Assembly: GCF_006442975.2 (NCBI RefSeq)
Contig: NZ_CP083954.1
Coordinates: 5,215,501 to 5,279,500 of the forward strand
Source: Mesorhizobium sp. B2-1-1
GTDB taxonomy: Bacteria > Pseudomonadota > Alphaproteobacteria > Rhizobiales > Rhizobiaceae
Direction: 5' to 3'
DNA length: 64,000 nt
Shown piece after piece: positions 20,879-29,856 of this stretch. The notes below the pieces were generated by a model. It did not search any database, was not told where the DNA came from, and saw only the letters and a program-made list of their open reading frames with translations. The position numbers were made by a program, and so were the translations under genes. Position 1 is the first letter of the stretch, and each line of letters begins with the position of its first letter.

Positions 20879-20897
20879 CGTTGCGATTTTCGCAACG
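20879..20897 (-). promoter_or_regulatory. Hairpin in the hisS leader
   Basis: CGTTGCG and CGCAACG form a perfect 7-bp stem with a five-base loop about 40 bases upstream of the hisS start codon. No U-tract follows on either strand, so it is not a typical terminator. A leader structure or a factor-binding site is possible. Confidence 0.3.
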
Positions 20898-21088
20898 GGC
20901 GTGTCCTAACCGAACAGGTCCTACCGGGCAAGGCCGGCGGCAGGCGCTGTCTCCATGCATGCGAGAAGGCACGCGGGCGTTCGCCGAAACAAAAACGCAC
21001 CGAAAATGAAACAATCCCGCCATCGGCGCGGCATCGTGCCGACATAATCGAGGCCGATACAGCACACCGCAATGAAGGGGTTCGGGAC

Positions 21089-21340
21089 ATGATGAGCGCG
21101 GTGGAGTTTCACGACAACAGGGATGCGGGCGACATGCCGGCACGCCTGCGCGCCGCAGATGTCCATGCTCCCAGGATGATCGGCCAGCCGGCCGGACCGT
21201 TCGAGGTACACGCCGATACCGGCAAGGGACCTTCCCTGCGCGACGCATTGGTGACCGGCCTGCTGGTGATCTATCCAACCGTCGCCACCGTGGTCGCGAT
21301 CGTCGCCGGCCTGTTCCTGGGAAGTGCCAACGGCGCCTGA
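21089..21340 (+). CDS. Small single-pass membrane protein
   Basis: An 83-residue open frame with AAGGGG eight to eleven bases before tandem ATGs at 21089 and 21092. The first 50 residues are polar. Residues about 55-78 form one hydrophobic helix (LVTGLLVIYPTVATVVAIVAG), and the protein ends shortly after. I do not recognise a family. It sits between hisS and tag, divergent from hisS and ending three bases from the tag stop. The frame is open far upstream, but only this part has a proper start and a membrane segment. Confidence 0.5.
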   Translation: MMSAVEFHDNRDAGDMPARLRAADVHAPRMIGQPAGPFEVHADTGKGPSLRDALVTGLLVIYPTVATVVAIVAGLFLGSANGA

Positions 21341-21342
21341 GG

Positions 21343-21981
21343 CTATTTCGGCCGTTTGAAAGCCTTCCGCTCCTTCTCGACCTCTTTGCGGCACACACAC
21401 CCCTCGAGATGATCGTTGACCAGACCCATCGCCTGCATGAAGGCGTAGACCGTGGTCGGGCCGACGAAGGTCCAGCCGCGCTTCTTCAGATCCTTGGAAA
21501 TGCGGATCGAGACCGCCGTGGTCGGATTGGCGCGCAGATGGGCGAGGTCGACCACCTGGGGCCGTTCCTCCCTGCCGGGTTCGAACTTCCAGAACCAGGC
21601 AGCGAGCGAGCCGAATTCATCGGCCATTTCGCGGGCGCGTTTGGCGTTGTTGATGGTCGAGACGATCTTGCCGCGATGGCGGATGATGCCGGCATCGCCG
21701 AGCAGGCGCTCGACGTCCTTGTCGGTGAAGGCGGCGACTTTGTCGAAATCGAATCCGGCGAAAGCGGCGCGAAAATTCTCGCGCTTGCGCAGGATGGTCA
21801 GCCAGGACAGGCCCGACTGGAAGCCTTCGAGACAGATCTTCTCGAACAGCCGGCGGTCGTCCGCCACCGGGCGGCCCCATTCATGGTCATGGTAATGCAG
21901 GTAGTCGGGCAGATTGCCGTGCCAGAAGCAGCGCGCGACACCGTCGGGTCCGGCGAGAAGGCCGGTTCTTTCCTTGTCCAT
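21343..21981 (-). CDS. tag: DNA-3-methyladenine glycosylase I
   Basis: A 212-residue base-excision repair enzyme. The Tag signature is present: RCFWHG near the N terminus, YHDHEWGRPVADDRRLFEKI, EGFQSGLSWLTILRKRENFR, and SKDLKKRGWTFVGPTTVYAF. The zinc site is plausibly formed by the early Cys and His residues plus NDHLEGCVC near the C terminus. It removes 3-methyladenine from alkylated DNA. The length is slightly above the usual 190 residues owing to a basic C-terminal tail. Confidence 0.92.
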   Translation of the reverse strand: MDKERTGLLAGPDGVARCFWHGNLPDYLHYHDHEWGRPVADDRRLFEKICLEGFQSGLSWLTILRKRENFRAAFAGFDFDKVAAFTDKDVERLLGDAGIIRHRGKIVSTINNAKRAREMADEFGSLAAWFWKFEPGREERPQVVDLAHLRANPTTAVSIRISKDLKKRGWTFVGPTTVYAFMQAMGLVNDHLEGCVCRKEVEKERKAFKRPK

Positions 21982-22195
21982 GGCGAGAATTCCATTCGTT
22001 AACGCGCTGGTTGCGCTGCTTTACCTTGGCTTTACCAGATTCCTGAACGCGGCGGTAACCACACCAAAAGGTTTACCGACAGTTCCGCATTTTACACATT
22101 CCGATTCATGTTTCGGTTGCTGTTCCCGCGCCAATGATCGCTGAACCGGGAGGTCGTTTCCACCCGGTTTGTCAGACGATCGAGGTGCTTTCCCG

Positions 22196-22930
22196 ATGAA
22201 GAGAGTTTTGTTTTCCGTGCTCGGCGCCGTGGCTGCGTTTGCCGCAGGCGTCACACCTTCCACGGCCGGAGACCGCTATGCCGACAGACCGCCGGTGATG
22301 GTGAGCCCCGACCTTTCCGCCCCCTGGGTGCTGCAGCTTGGCCAAGCGCCGGGGATCGTGCGGCAGAACCGGCAGGTCGCGCAGCAGCCGCGCCCGCGTT
22401 ATGCGCAGCCCGACCGCGTGCAAACGGCGGCCGTGCAGGCCCCGGCCAAGCGCATGGTCGCGCGCCCGCAGATCAATCCGATCTACCTGCCGCAGGAAGT
22501 CGCCTATGACGGCTCCCAGAAGCCGGGCACCATCGTCATCGATACGACCCAGAACTTCCTCTATCTGGTCGAAAAGAACGGCAAGGCGCGGCGCTATGGC
22601 GTCGGCACCGGCAAGCCGGGCTTCGAATGGTCGGGCACGCACAAGATCACCAACAAGCGGGTCTGGCCGGACTGGCGCCCGCCGGCCGCGATGATCAAGC
22701 GCGAGGCCGCCAAGGGGCGTTACCTGCCAACCTACCTGGCCGGGGGCATGGAGAACCCGCTCGGCGCGCGCGCGCTCTATCTCGGTAGTACGGAATATCG
22801 CATCCACGGCACCAACCAGCCCTGGACGATCGGCGGCGCCGTGTCGTCGGGCTGCATCCGCATGCGCAACGAGGATGTCGTCGACCTTTATGAACGGGTC
22901 GATGTCGGAACCACTGTCGAGGTGATATAA
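22196..22930 (+). CDS. L,D-transpeptidase (YkuD domain)
   Basis: A 244-residue exported protein. A signal peptide (KRVLFSVLGAVAAFAAGVTP) is followed by a proline/glutamine-rich spacer of about 60 residues. The YkuD catalytic domain is at about 105-244. The active site reads HGTNQPWTIGGAVSSGCIR, with the catalytic cysteine in SGCIRM. It should form 3-3 cross-links in peptidoglycan or attach lipoproteins in the periplasm. The start at 22196 has GAGGTG nine bases upstream. A GC-rich hairpin follows within 100 bases. Confidence 0.9.
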   Translation: MKRVLFSVLGAVAAFAAGVTPSTAGDRYADRPPVMVSPDLSAPWVLQLGQAPGIVRQNRQVAQQPRPRYAQPDRVQTAAVQAPAKRMVARPQINPIYLPQEVAYDGSQKPGTIVIDTTQNFLYLVEKNGKARRYGVGTGKPGFEWSGTHKITNKRVWPDWRPPAAMIKREAAKGRYLPTYLAGGMENPLGARALYLGSTEYRIHGTNQPWTIGGAVSSGCIRMRNEDVVDLYERVDVGTTVEVI

Positions 22931-23024
22931 TAGTTGCTGCGAATCACCCGATCCGGAAGCGCAGCGCTTCCCGGGATCGGAAGGAATAACGGGGGACGGG
23001 CCGTATGGGGATGCGGCCGGTCAG

Positions 23025-23056
23025 AAAGGGCGGCACGGGAAACCGTGCTGCCCTTT
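23025..23056 (+). terminator. Hairpin terminator between the L,D-transpeptidase and folD-like genes
   Basis: AAAGGGCGGCACGG and CCGTGCTGCCCTTT pair over 14 bp (one G-U pair) with a GAAA loop, followed by a short CCGTTTC tract. The stem is very strong but the U-run is weak. An imperfect GC hairpin at about 22949-22980 precedes it. Confidence 0.55.
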
Positions 23057-23182
23057 CCGTTTCGGACGAAGCACTGCCGCGCCCGCACGTCGCGCAAAAG
23101 GCATGACGGTTCGCATTCGTGCTGCCATTGCCGCTGTTCTTTTGCTATGGCAAGGCAACGCTCAGGTCAGAAGAGTCCGATC

Positions 23183-24103
23183 ATGTCACTGTCCGACGAC
23201 AGCCGCTATCTCAAGGGCGGCCCGGTTGCCCGGCGCATCATCGCCTCCGTGCGCGAGGATGCGGCGATCGCAAGGGCCGAAGGGTTCCCGCCCAAACTGG
23301 TGTCGATCACCGTCGGCGATACGGCGGCGGTGGATGTCTATGTACGAAACCAGCGCGCCAAGGCAGAGCTGGCGGACATCGATTTCGACGAACGGCGCTT
23401 TCCCGCCACCATCACCGCGGGCGAACTGGAAGCGGCGATCCACGGCCTGAACGCCGATCCGCGCGTTACCGGCATCATCATCCAGCGGCCGGTGCCGGCA
23501 CATATCCCGATCAGGACGTTGCAGGCGGCGGTGCATCCGCTGAAGGACGTCGAAGGCATGCATCCGGCCTCGATCGGCAACATCGTCTACAACCAGCTCG
23601 ATCTGGCGCCCTGCACGGCGGCCGCCTCGGTCGAGTTGCTCAAGGAAACCGGCCTCGACCTCAAGGGCCTGGAAGTGGTGATGGTCGGCCACTCCGAGAT
23701 CGTCGGCAAGCCGATCGCCTTCCTCTTGATGAGCGAAGGCGCGACGGTCACGGTCTGCCACCACATGACGCGCTCGGTCGCCGCGCACGCGCGCCGCGCC
23801 GATGCGCTGTTCGTCGCCGTCGGCAAGCCGCGCCTGATCAAGGCCGACATGGTAAAGCCGGGTGCGGCCGTCATCGACATCGGCATCAATTCCGAGACGC
23901 TGCCGGACGGTTCCACCCGTATCGTCGGCGACGTCGACACCGACAGCGTGAAGGACGTGGCCTCCTGGATCACTCCGGTGCCGGGCGGCGTCGGCCCGAT
24001 CACCGTTGCGATCCTGCTGCGCAACACGATGGTGGCGCTCAGCCGCCAGCGCGCGCTCTACGAGGCGACCTACGGCACGATCGACAGGCTGGCGGCCGAA
24101 TAA
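23183..24103 (+). CDS. FolD-like methylenetetrahydrofolate dehydrogenase with altered cyclohydrolase residues
   Basis: A 306-residue FolD homologue: SITVGDTAAVDVYVRNQ near the N terminus, IIIQRPVP, LKDVEGMHP, the Rossmann motif VMVGHSEIVGKPIAFLL and the C-terminal TPVPGGVGPITVAILLRNT. In bifunctional FolD the tyrosine of YVRxK is followed four residues later by the lysine needed for cyclohydrolase chemistry. Here Tyr53 is followed by Gln57. The aspartate of KDVDG is also Glu. The glutamine of the VQLP motif is kept, as IIQRP. Dehydrogenase activity is plausible and cyclohydrolase activity doubtful. It is convergent with the glycolate oxidase genes. The frame is open upstream of 23183, but that part is not FolD-like. 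Confidence 0.85.
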   Translation: MSLSDDSRYLKGGPVARRIIASVREDAAIARAEGFPPKLVSITVGDTAAVDVYVRNQRAKAELADIDFDERRFPATITAGELEAAIHGLNADPRVTGIIIQRPVPAHIPIRTLQAAVHPLKDVEGMHPASIGNIVYNQLDLAPCTAAASVELLKETGLDLKGLEVVMVGHSEIVGKPIAFLLMSEGATVTVCHHMTRSVAAHARRADALFVAVGKPRLIKADMVKPGAAVIDIGINSETLPDGSTRIVGDVDTDSVKDVASWITPVPGGVGPITVAILLRNTMVALSRQRALYEATYGTIDRLAAE

Positions 24104-24121
24104 CGCCGGGGCGGCCCCTAC

Positions 24122-25444
24122 TCAGCGGCGATCAGGGCCGGGTTCCGCGACACCTTCCGGCCTCGGCCCGCCATAGGCCCAGTCGAGCAGCTTGATCGTA
24201 TGCACCACCGGCAGCTTCGCGGCAGACGCGATCTGCGTTATGCAGCCGATATTGCCGGTGGCGACGACCGAAGCGCCGGTAGCCTCGATGTTTTTCACCT
24301 TGCGGTCGCGCAGCCTGGCCGAAATCTCCGGCTGCAGGATGTTGTATGTGCCGGCCGAACCGCAGCACAAATGCCCTTCGCGCGGCTCGCGCACGATGAA
24401 ACCGGCTTTGGCCAGCAATTCCCTAGGCTGGCGGGTGATCTTCTGGCCGTGCTGCATCGAACAGGCCGAATGATAGGCGACGACCGTGCCCGGCTTGCGC
24501 ACCGGTTCGGGCAGGTCGATGGCGGTCAGGTATTCGGTAATGTCCTTGGCCAGCGCGGAGACACGTGCAGCCTTTTCGGCGTAGGCCGGATCAAGCCGCA
24601 GCATGAAACCGTAATCCTTGATGGTCGTACCGCAGCCCGACGCGGTGATGATGATGGCATCGATCCCGCCTTGTTCAATCGCGCGGGTCCAGGCATCAAC
24701 ATTTTGCCTTGCAGAAGCAAGGGCGGCTTGCTCGCGGCCCATGTGATGGACGAGCGCGCCGCAACAGCCCTCGCCCGGCGGCACCACGACCTCGACGCCA
24801 AGCCGCGTCAGCAGTGAAATGGTCGTGTCGTTGACGGCGGGATCGAGCACCGATTGCGCGCAACCGGTGAGGATGGCGACGCGGCCCCTCTTCGCCCCCT
24901 GCCCAGTATGGGTGCCCGGCGAAGCCATCGGCGATGCTCCCGGGATCGATGCCGGCGCGAGCTTGAGCATGGCACTGACTGGCTTCAGCGCCGGGACTTT
25001 TTCGAACAGGCCAATGAACGGCTTGCCCAGTTTCGCCAATTTGAGCGCGGCGCGAAAACGCTGGGGATAGGGCAGGACGAGGGCCAGCATGGCGCGGGTC
25101 AGGCGATCGAGCAGCGGCCGCCTATAGGTCTGCTGGATATGGGCGCGGGCATGGTCGACCAGATGCATGTAGTTGACGCCAGACGGGCAGGTGGTCATGC
25201 AGGCGAGGCAGGACAGGCAGCGATCGATATGGGTGACGATCTCCTTGTCGGCGGGGCGACCGTTTTCCAGCATATCCTTGATCAGGTAGATGCGCCCGCG
25301 CGGTGAATCGAGTTCGTTGCCCAGCGTCACATAGGTCGGGCAGGTAGCGGTGCAGAAACCGCAATGCACGCATTTGCGCAGAATCTTTTCCGACTCGGCG
25401 ACATGCGGGTCGGCAAGCTGTGCGGGCGAGAAATTGGTCTGCAT
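24122..25444 (-). CDS. glcF: Glycolate oxidase iron-sulfur subunit
   Basis: A 440-residue protein. Two 4Fe-4S motifs near the N terminus (CVHCGFCTATCP at about 25 and CLSCLACMTTCP at about 75) are followed by two CCG domains (GEGCCGALVHHMG and GHLCCGSAGTYN), as in GlcF and heterodisulfide-reductase-like subunits. It passes electrons from GlcD/GlcE to the quinone pool at the membrane. It is the last gene of the glcD-glcE-glcF group, 11 bases after glcE. Confidence 0.92.
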   Translation of the reverse strand: MQTNFSPAQLADPHVAESEKILRKCVHCGFCTATCPTYVTLGNELDSPRGRIYLIKDMLENGRPADKEIVTHIDRCLSCLACMTTCPSGVNYMHLVDHARAHIQQTYRRPLLDRLTRAMLALVLPYPQRFRAALKLAKLGKPFIGLFEKVPALKPVSAMLKLAPASIPGASPMASPGTHTGQGAKRGRVAILTGCAQSVLDPAVNDTTISLLTRLGVEVVVPPGEGCCGALVHHMGREQAALASARQNVDAWTRAIEQGGIDAIIITASGCGTTIKDYGFMLRLDPAYAEKAARVSALAKDITEYLTAIDLPEPVRKPGTVVAYHSACSMQHGQKITRQPRELLAKAGFIVREPREGHLCCGSAGTYNILQPEISARLRDRKVKNIEATGASVVATGNIGCITQIASAAKLPVVHTIKLLDWAYGGPRPEGVAEPGPDRR

Positions 25445-25455
25445 CTCTTGATGTC

Positions 25456-26661
25456 CTAGGCCATGCGGCCGGGATTGAGGATGTTCTTGGGGTCGAATTC
25501 GTGCTTCAGCCGCTGGCTGAGCGCTGCCAGTGAGGGAGCCTGCGGCTCGAACACCGGCAGGGCGGCGCGGTGCGAAGGAGCCGCGCGCACCAATGTCGCA
25601 TGGCCGCCGCCATGTTTTCTCAGAAGTCCGCGCAGCAGCGTCGCTTCCGGGTCACCCTCCTCCATGCGCAGCCACACCAGTCCGCCCTGCCAGTCATAGA
25701 AGGCGCTGACGGCGGCCTGCATGCGCAGCGTCAAAACCATCTGGTGCGCCTGGGCAGGCGCCATCGATACGCGCCAGAGCGGTTTGTCGTTGTTGTCCAC
25801 GAAAGGCCTGCAATCGCGCACGTCACGCCACAGGGCAGCTGACGCTTCGCTGCAAATCTCCTCCAGTGGTCCGGCATTTCCGAGCAACGCCTTCAGCGCG
25901 GCGATGCGATAGGCGACGGAGGGGCCAAAACCCTCCACCCGAAGCAGCGTGGCCGCATCATTGCCGAGCGCACCTGCGGCAACCCGTGCGGCAATCCGCT
26001 CCGGAAGGTGCGCGGCGCTCGATACTTCAGCACTGGAGCCGAGCGCCAGGGCCATGGCCGCGGCGGCCGCATCGTCGAGCAGGCCGCGGATGGCGAGCGT
26101 AACCTCGGTCTCGGCCGATGGCAGCACCTTGAAGGTGACGTCGGTGAACACGGCCAGCGTGCCCCAACTGTTGGCCATCAGCTTGGACAAGTCATAACCG
26201 GTGACGTTCTTCACCACGCGGCCCCCGGATTTGAAGGCCTCGCCGCGCCCGGAAACCACATGGATGCCCAGGATGTGATCGCGCGCCGCCCCCGCTTTCA
26301 GCCGGCGCGGGCCGGAGAGGTTCGCTGCAAGCGCACCACCAAGCGTGCCCTTGCCCGGCTCGCCGCCGAGCAGCGGGCCGTAGTCCATCGGCTCGAAAGC
26401 GAGTTGCTGGCCGTTTTGCGCCAGCAGCGTCTCGATTTCGGCCAGCGGCGTGCCGGCCTTTGCGGACAGCACCAGTTCGGCTGGTTCATAGAGCGTGACC
26501 CCGGCGAGCCTCGACAGGTCGAGCGTGTGCTCCGTCTGCAGCGGACGGCCGATGCCGCGCTTGGAGCCGTGACCGAGGATTTCGAGCGGCGAGCCTTCCG
26601 CCGCCGCCCAGGCGACGGTGGAGAGGACTTCGGAAGGGGTGATGGGAGTGAAGGTGGTCAT
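25456..26661 (-). CDS. glcE: Glycolate oxidase FAD-binding subunit
   Basis: A 401-residue protein with an FAD-binding-4 region truncated relative to GlcD: LEILGHGSKRGIGRPLQ, LAFEPMDYGPLLGGEPGKGTLGG and KSGGRVVKNVTGYDLSKLM are typical GlcE segments. The ATG at 26661 is used; a TTG five codons earlier is in frame and neither has a clear ribosome site. It works with GlcD and GlcF in glycolate oxidation. It is separated from glcD by 217 bases that are filled by a palindromic repeat. Confidence 0.9.
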   Translation of the reverse strand: MTTFTPITPSEVLSTVAWAAAEGSPLEILGHGSKRGIGRPLQTEHTLDLSRLAGVTLYEPAELVLSAKAGTPLAEIETLLAQNGQQLAFEPMDYGPLLGGEPGKGTLGGALAANLSGPRRLKAGAARDHILGIHVVSGRGEAFKSGGRVVKNVTGYDLSKLMANSWGTLAVFTDVTFKVLPSAETEVTLAIRGLLDDAAAAAMALALGSSAEVSSAAHLPERIAARVAAGALGNDAATLLRVEGFGPSVAYRIAALKALLGNAGPLEEICSEASAALWRDVRDCRPFVDNNDKPLWRVSMAPAQAHQMVLTLRMQAAVSAFYDWQGGLVWLRMEEGDPEATLLRGLLRKHGGGHATLVRAAPSHRAALPVFEPQAPSLAALSQRLKHEFDPKNILNPGRMA

Positions 26662-26700
26662 GGCGCCGATGCGCAATATGCGGGAATGCCGCGTTCCTTC

Positions 26701-26859
26701 GCGCCCCCCTCTGTCCTGCCGGACATCTCCCCCTCAAGGGTGGAGATTGGATGCCGCGCCGGGTTTCGCCAATCTCCAGCGTTGGCGGAAGGGCGAACCG
26801 ACGAAGCTGCCAATCTCCCCCCGTGAGGGGGAGATGTCCGGCAGGACAGAGGGGGGCGT
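26701..26859. repeat. Palindromic intergenic repeat between glcD and glcE
   Basis: A second copy of the element at 19156-19327. The left arm GCGCCCCCCTCTGTCCTGCC and following CATCTCCCCCTC pair with the right arm GAGGGGGAGATG / GGCAGGACAGAGGGGGGCG. The central 60 bases differ from the first copy except for inner CAATCTCC segments. It fills nearly the whole glcD-glcE gap, inside what should be one operon. Confidence 0.85.
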
Positions 26860-26878
26860 TCAGGCGCTGACATAACCC

Positions 26879-28387
26879 TCAAAACCTCGGAATGTCCGGA
26901 AACGCCATCTGTCCGCGATGCACATGCATGCGCCCCAGCTCCGCGCAGCGGCGCAGTTGCGGGAACACCTTTCCCGGGTTGAGCAGATGATTGGGATCGA
27001 AGGCGCATTTGACCCGCATCTGCTGGTCGAGGTCGATCTGGTTGAACATTTCCGGCATCAGGTCGCGTTTCTCGACGCCCACCCCATGCTCGCCGGTCAA
27101 GACGCCGCCGACCTTGACGCACAGCCGCAATATGTCGGCGCCGAAACTCTCGGCCTTGTCGAGTTCGCCTGGCACGTTGGCATCATAGAGGATCAGCGGA
27201 TGCAAATTGCCGTCGCCGGCATGGAAGACATTGGCGACGCCGAGCCCGTATTTTTCGGAGAGCTCGCGCATGCCGGCCAGCACGCGCGGCAGTTCCTTGC
27301 GCGGGATGGTGCCGTCCATGCAATAATAGTCGGGCGAGATACGGCCGACCGCGGGGAAGGCAGCCTTGCGCCCTGCCCAGAAGCTCAATCGCTCCTGCTC
27401 CGACTGCGAAATGCGGCAGGTGGTCGAACCGTTGCGGATGGCGATCGCCTCGACCGCGGTGATGAGATGATCGACCTCGACGCTGGGCCCATCGAGCTCG
27501 ACGATCAGCAGAGCCTCGACATCCAGGGGATATCCGGCATGGACGAAATCCTCCGCCGCATGAATCGCCGGACGGTCCATCATCTCCATGCCACCGGGAA
27601 TGATGCCGGCGCCGATAATGTCGGCGACGCATTGGCCACCCTGCTCGCTGGTCGGGAAGCCGATCAGCAGCGCACGTGCCGTCTCCGGCCTCTTCAAAAT
27701 GCGCACGATGACTTCGGTGACGACGCCCAGCAGGCCTTCGGAGCCGGTCATGACGCCGAGCAGGTCGTAGCCTTCCGCGTCCAGATGCCTGCCGCCGAGC
27801 CGCACCACCTCGCCGCTCATCAGCACCATCTCGATGCCGAGCACATTGTTGGCGGTCAGGCCGTATTTGAGGCAGTGCACGCCGCCGGAATTTTCGGCGA
27901 CATTGCCGCCGATCGAACAGGCGATCTGGGAAGATGGGTCGGGGGCGTAGTAAAAACCCTCCTGCTCGACGGCGGTGGTGATGCCGAGATTGGTGACGCC
28001 CGGCTGGGCGACGACGATGCGATTGGGGAAATCGATCTCGATAATGCGGTTGAAGCGGCTCATGACCAGGAGCACCGCGTCCTCCAGCGGCAGCGCGCCG
28101 CCCGACAGCGAGGTGCCGGAGCCGCGCGGCACGACGCGGATGTTGCGGTCATTGCAGTATTTCAGCACGCGCGAAACCTGTGCCACCGTTTCGGGAAGCA
28201 CCACGACCAATGGCAATTGCCGGTAGGCGGTCAGGCCATCGCTCTCGAAGGCGCGCATTTCGTTGGCCGCGTCGACCACACCCTCGCCCGGCACGATAAT
28301 GCGCATGTCGGCGACGATCTCGCCGCGCCGGCGCATCGTGGCGTCGTCTGGCTTGGGCATGGCAAGGCCGGACATCGGCAGCCTCAT
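26879..28387 (-). CDS. glcD: Glycolate oxidase subunit GlcD (FAD-linked)
   Basis: A 502-residue FAD oxidase of the VAO type. It has the FAD-binding PRGSGTSLSGGALP (about 80), DPSSQIACSIGGNVAENSGG, GVMTGSEGLLGVVTE, and the C-terminal domain with FHAGDGNLHPLI and GGVLTGEHGVGVEKR. The length agrees with E. coli GlcD (499). ATGs at 28387 and 28375 are both possible; GAGG precedes the second. It oxidises glycolate, possibly D-lactate, to the 2-keto acid. A TGGT/ACCA-type palindrome lies directly upstream. Confidence 0.92.
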   Translation of the reverse strand: MRLPMSGLAMPKPDDATMRRRGEIVADMRIIVPGEGVVDAANEMRAFESDGLTAYRQLPLVVVLPETVAQVSRVLKYCNDRNIRVVPRGSGTSLSGGALPLEDAVLLVMSRFNRIIEIDFPNRIVVAQPGVTNLGITTAVEQEGFYYAPDPSSQIACSIGGNVAENSGGVHCLKYGLTANNVLGIEMVLMSGEVVRLGGRHLDAEGYDLLGVMTGSEGLLGVVTEVIVRILKRPETARALLIGFPTSEQGGQCVADIIGAGIIPGGMEMMDRPAIHAAEDFVHAGYPLDVEALLIVELDGPSVEVDHLITAVEAIAIRNGSTTCRISQSEQERLSFWAGRKAAFPAVGRISPDYYCMDGTIPRKELPRVLAGMRELSEKYGLGVANVFHAGDGNLHPLILYDANVPGELDKAESFGADILRLCVKVGGVLTGEHGVGVEKRDLMPEMFNQIDLDQQMRVKCAFDPNHLLNPGKVFPQLRRCAELGRMHVHRGQMAFPDIPRF

Positions 28388-28396
28388 CTCGCGTGA

Positions 28397-28417
28397 CTGG
28401 TCAAAATCTTTTACCAG
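28397..28417 (-). promoter_or_regulatory. Putative GntR-type operator upstream of glcD
   Basis: CTGGTCAAAATCTTTTACCAG is a near-perfect palindrome (one-base offset), ending ten bases from the glcD start. Read on the minus strand it contains ATTTTGACCAG, close to AATTTGACCAG in the gntR-lldD promoter. FadR-subfamily GntR regulators commonly bind TGGT...ACCA sites. Regulator identity is inferred. Confidence 0.5.
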
Positions 28418-28535
28418 TGAAGGGCGTCGGTTGCAAACCCCGCTTTGACCGAGAGCGGACACGGACGCAACGGACGCCTTCCGTAGCGGCAATCTGCCGC
28501 TGGCGCGCTTTACCCTGTGGGAAGTAAAGGCGCGC

Positions 28536-29856
28536 CTACTCGCCCGGATGTTTCGTCGGCTCGGAATGCATGCGCCGCACCCGCCGCACGCCCCACCAGA
28601 CCAGCAGGATGGCGAGCGGCACGCACGCCGCCGTGACCACTTCGGGCGCGAAGGCATGGCCGAAGATCGAGGCGCCCTTGGCGACATAGCCGACGAGGCC
28701 GACGACATAGTAGGAAACGGCCGCGACCGACAGGCCTTCGACGGTCTGCTGCAGGCGCAGTTGCAACCGGGCGCGATTGTTCATCGAGGCGAGCAGGTCG
28801 CGGTTCTGCTTCTCGACCTCGACATCGACCCAGGTGCGCAGCAGCGTGGTGGCGCGCGTCAGCTTGCGCGACAGGTTGGCCTGACGCTCCTCGACCGAAC
28901 GGCAGGTGCGCATGGCAGGCGCCATGCGCCGCCGCAGGAACCCCGCCCAGGTGTCATATCCCTGTACGGCTTCTTCCTCGAGCGCTTCCAGCCTTTCGCC
29001 GACGATGCCGTCATAGGCACGGCTGGCGCCGAAGCGGTAGAGGCTCGACGCCGCGTCGGCTTCCAACTCAGCCGCGAGTTCGGTCAGGTCGGCAAGCAAT
29101 TTCTGGCTGTCGCGGGTCTCGGCGAGTTTCATCTCCAGCGTGATCTGGGCCAGCCTGTCCTCGATACGGCGGGCGCGACCGGACAAGGCCAGCGCCAACG
29201 GCAGGCCGAGCATGGCGAGCGTGCGGTAGGTCTCGATGTCGATCAGCCGCTGCGACAAGGCGCCGGTACTGGCCGGCGTCAGGGCGCGGTCAAGGATCAG
29301 CATACGGGTCAGGCCGTCGCCATCCTGGCGGAAATCGGTGACGATTGCTGCATTGCCGCGTTCGACCAGCGAATAGCAGAGGCTGGTCGGATCGAAGCCG
29401 GCGATCGACCGCTCGCCCGCCTGCGTCCATTTGCGGATCTCGAGCCGGATGCCTGAAATAACGGTTCCGGGTGGAGAAAATCCGTTGCCGAACGGCGAAT
29501 CCTCCTGGCCCTTGCCGCCTTCGGCAAGCGGCCCTTCCCACAGATAGGTGGAGAATTCGGTATGCCGCTCCCAGCGCAACGAGCCCTGGCCCCATCTCAT
29601 GGCGTGATGGCGGGCCTGACGGTCGGGCGGCTATGCCGAGCCGGCGCGACAGCTCGGAAAGCACCGAATGATCGACGCCGGCGCCACCCTCGGTCATGAA
29701 GGCGAGCTGGATCAGCACACGCGGCTTCTCGACCAGCGGGTGCGGACGGGCATGGACTTCGCCCAGCGCGCCGGGCCGTCCCTCATGCGCCGGAAAGCCG
29801 AGCACGCTGCCCTTGGCGCGCGGCTGAAATTCGAGATTGGACGGGTCGTGCGACAC
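28536..29856 (-). pseudogene. DUF3422 membrane protein, frameshifted
   Basis: The N terminus from 29856 (FPAHEGRPGALGEVHARPHP, VLIQLAFMTEGGAGVDHSVL) is typical of DUF3422. At about 29625-29631 the frame is lost in GCCGCCCGACC: the continuation expected after LGIAA (PDRQARHHAMRWGQG) is in another frame, from which about 350 residues are intact. These end in two hydrophobic helices (VAAVSYYVVGLVGYVAKG and VTAACVPLAILLVWWGV). The shift equals two missing bases or one extra. If real, the gene yields only a truncated product; if a sequencing error, it is an intact protein of about 440 residues. The family has no known function. Confidence 0.8.

Noticed and set aside
23119..24195. Alternative plus-strand frame over the folD-like gene
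   Set aside because: Arg/Gly-rich shadow; the FolD motifs are in the other frame.
26918..28396. 492-codon plus-strand open frame
   Set aside because: Antisense to glcD; His/Asp-rich shadow translation.
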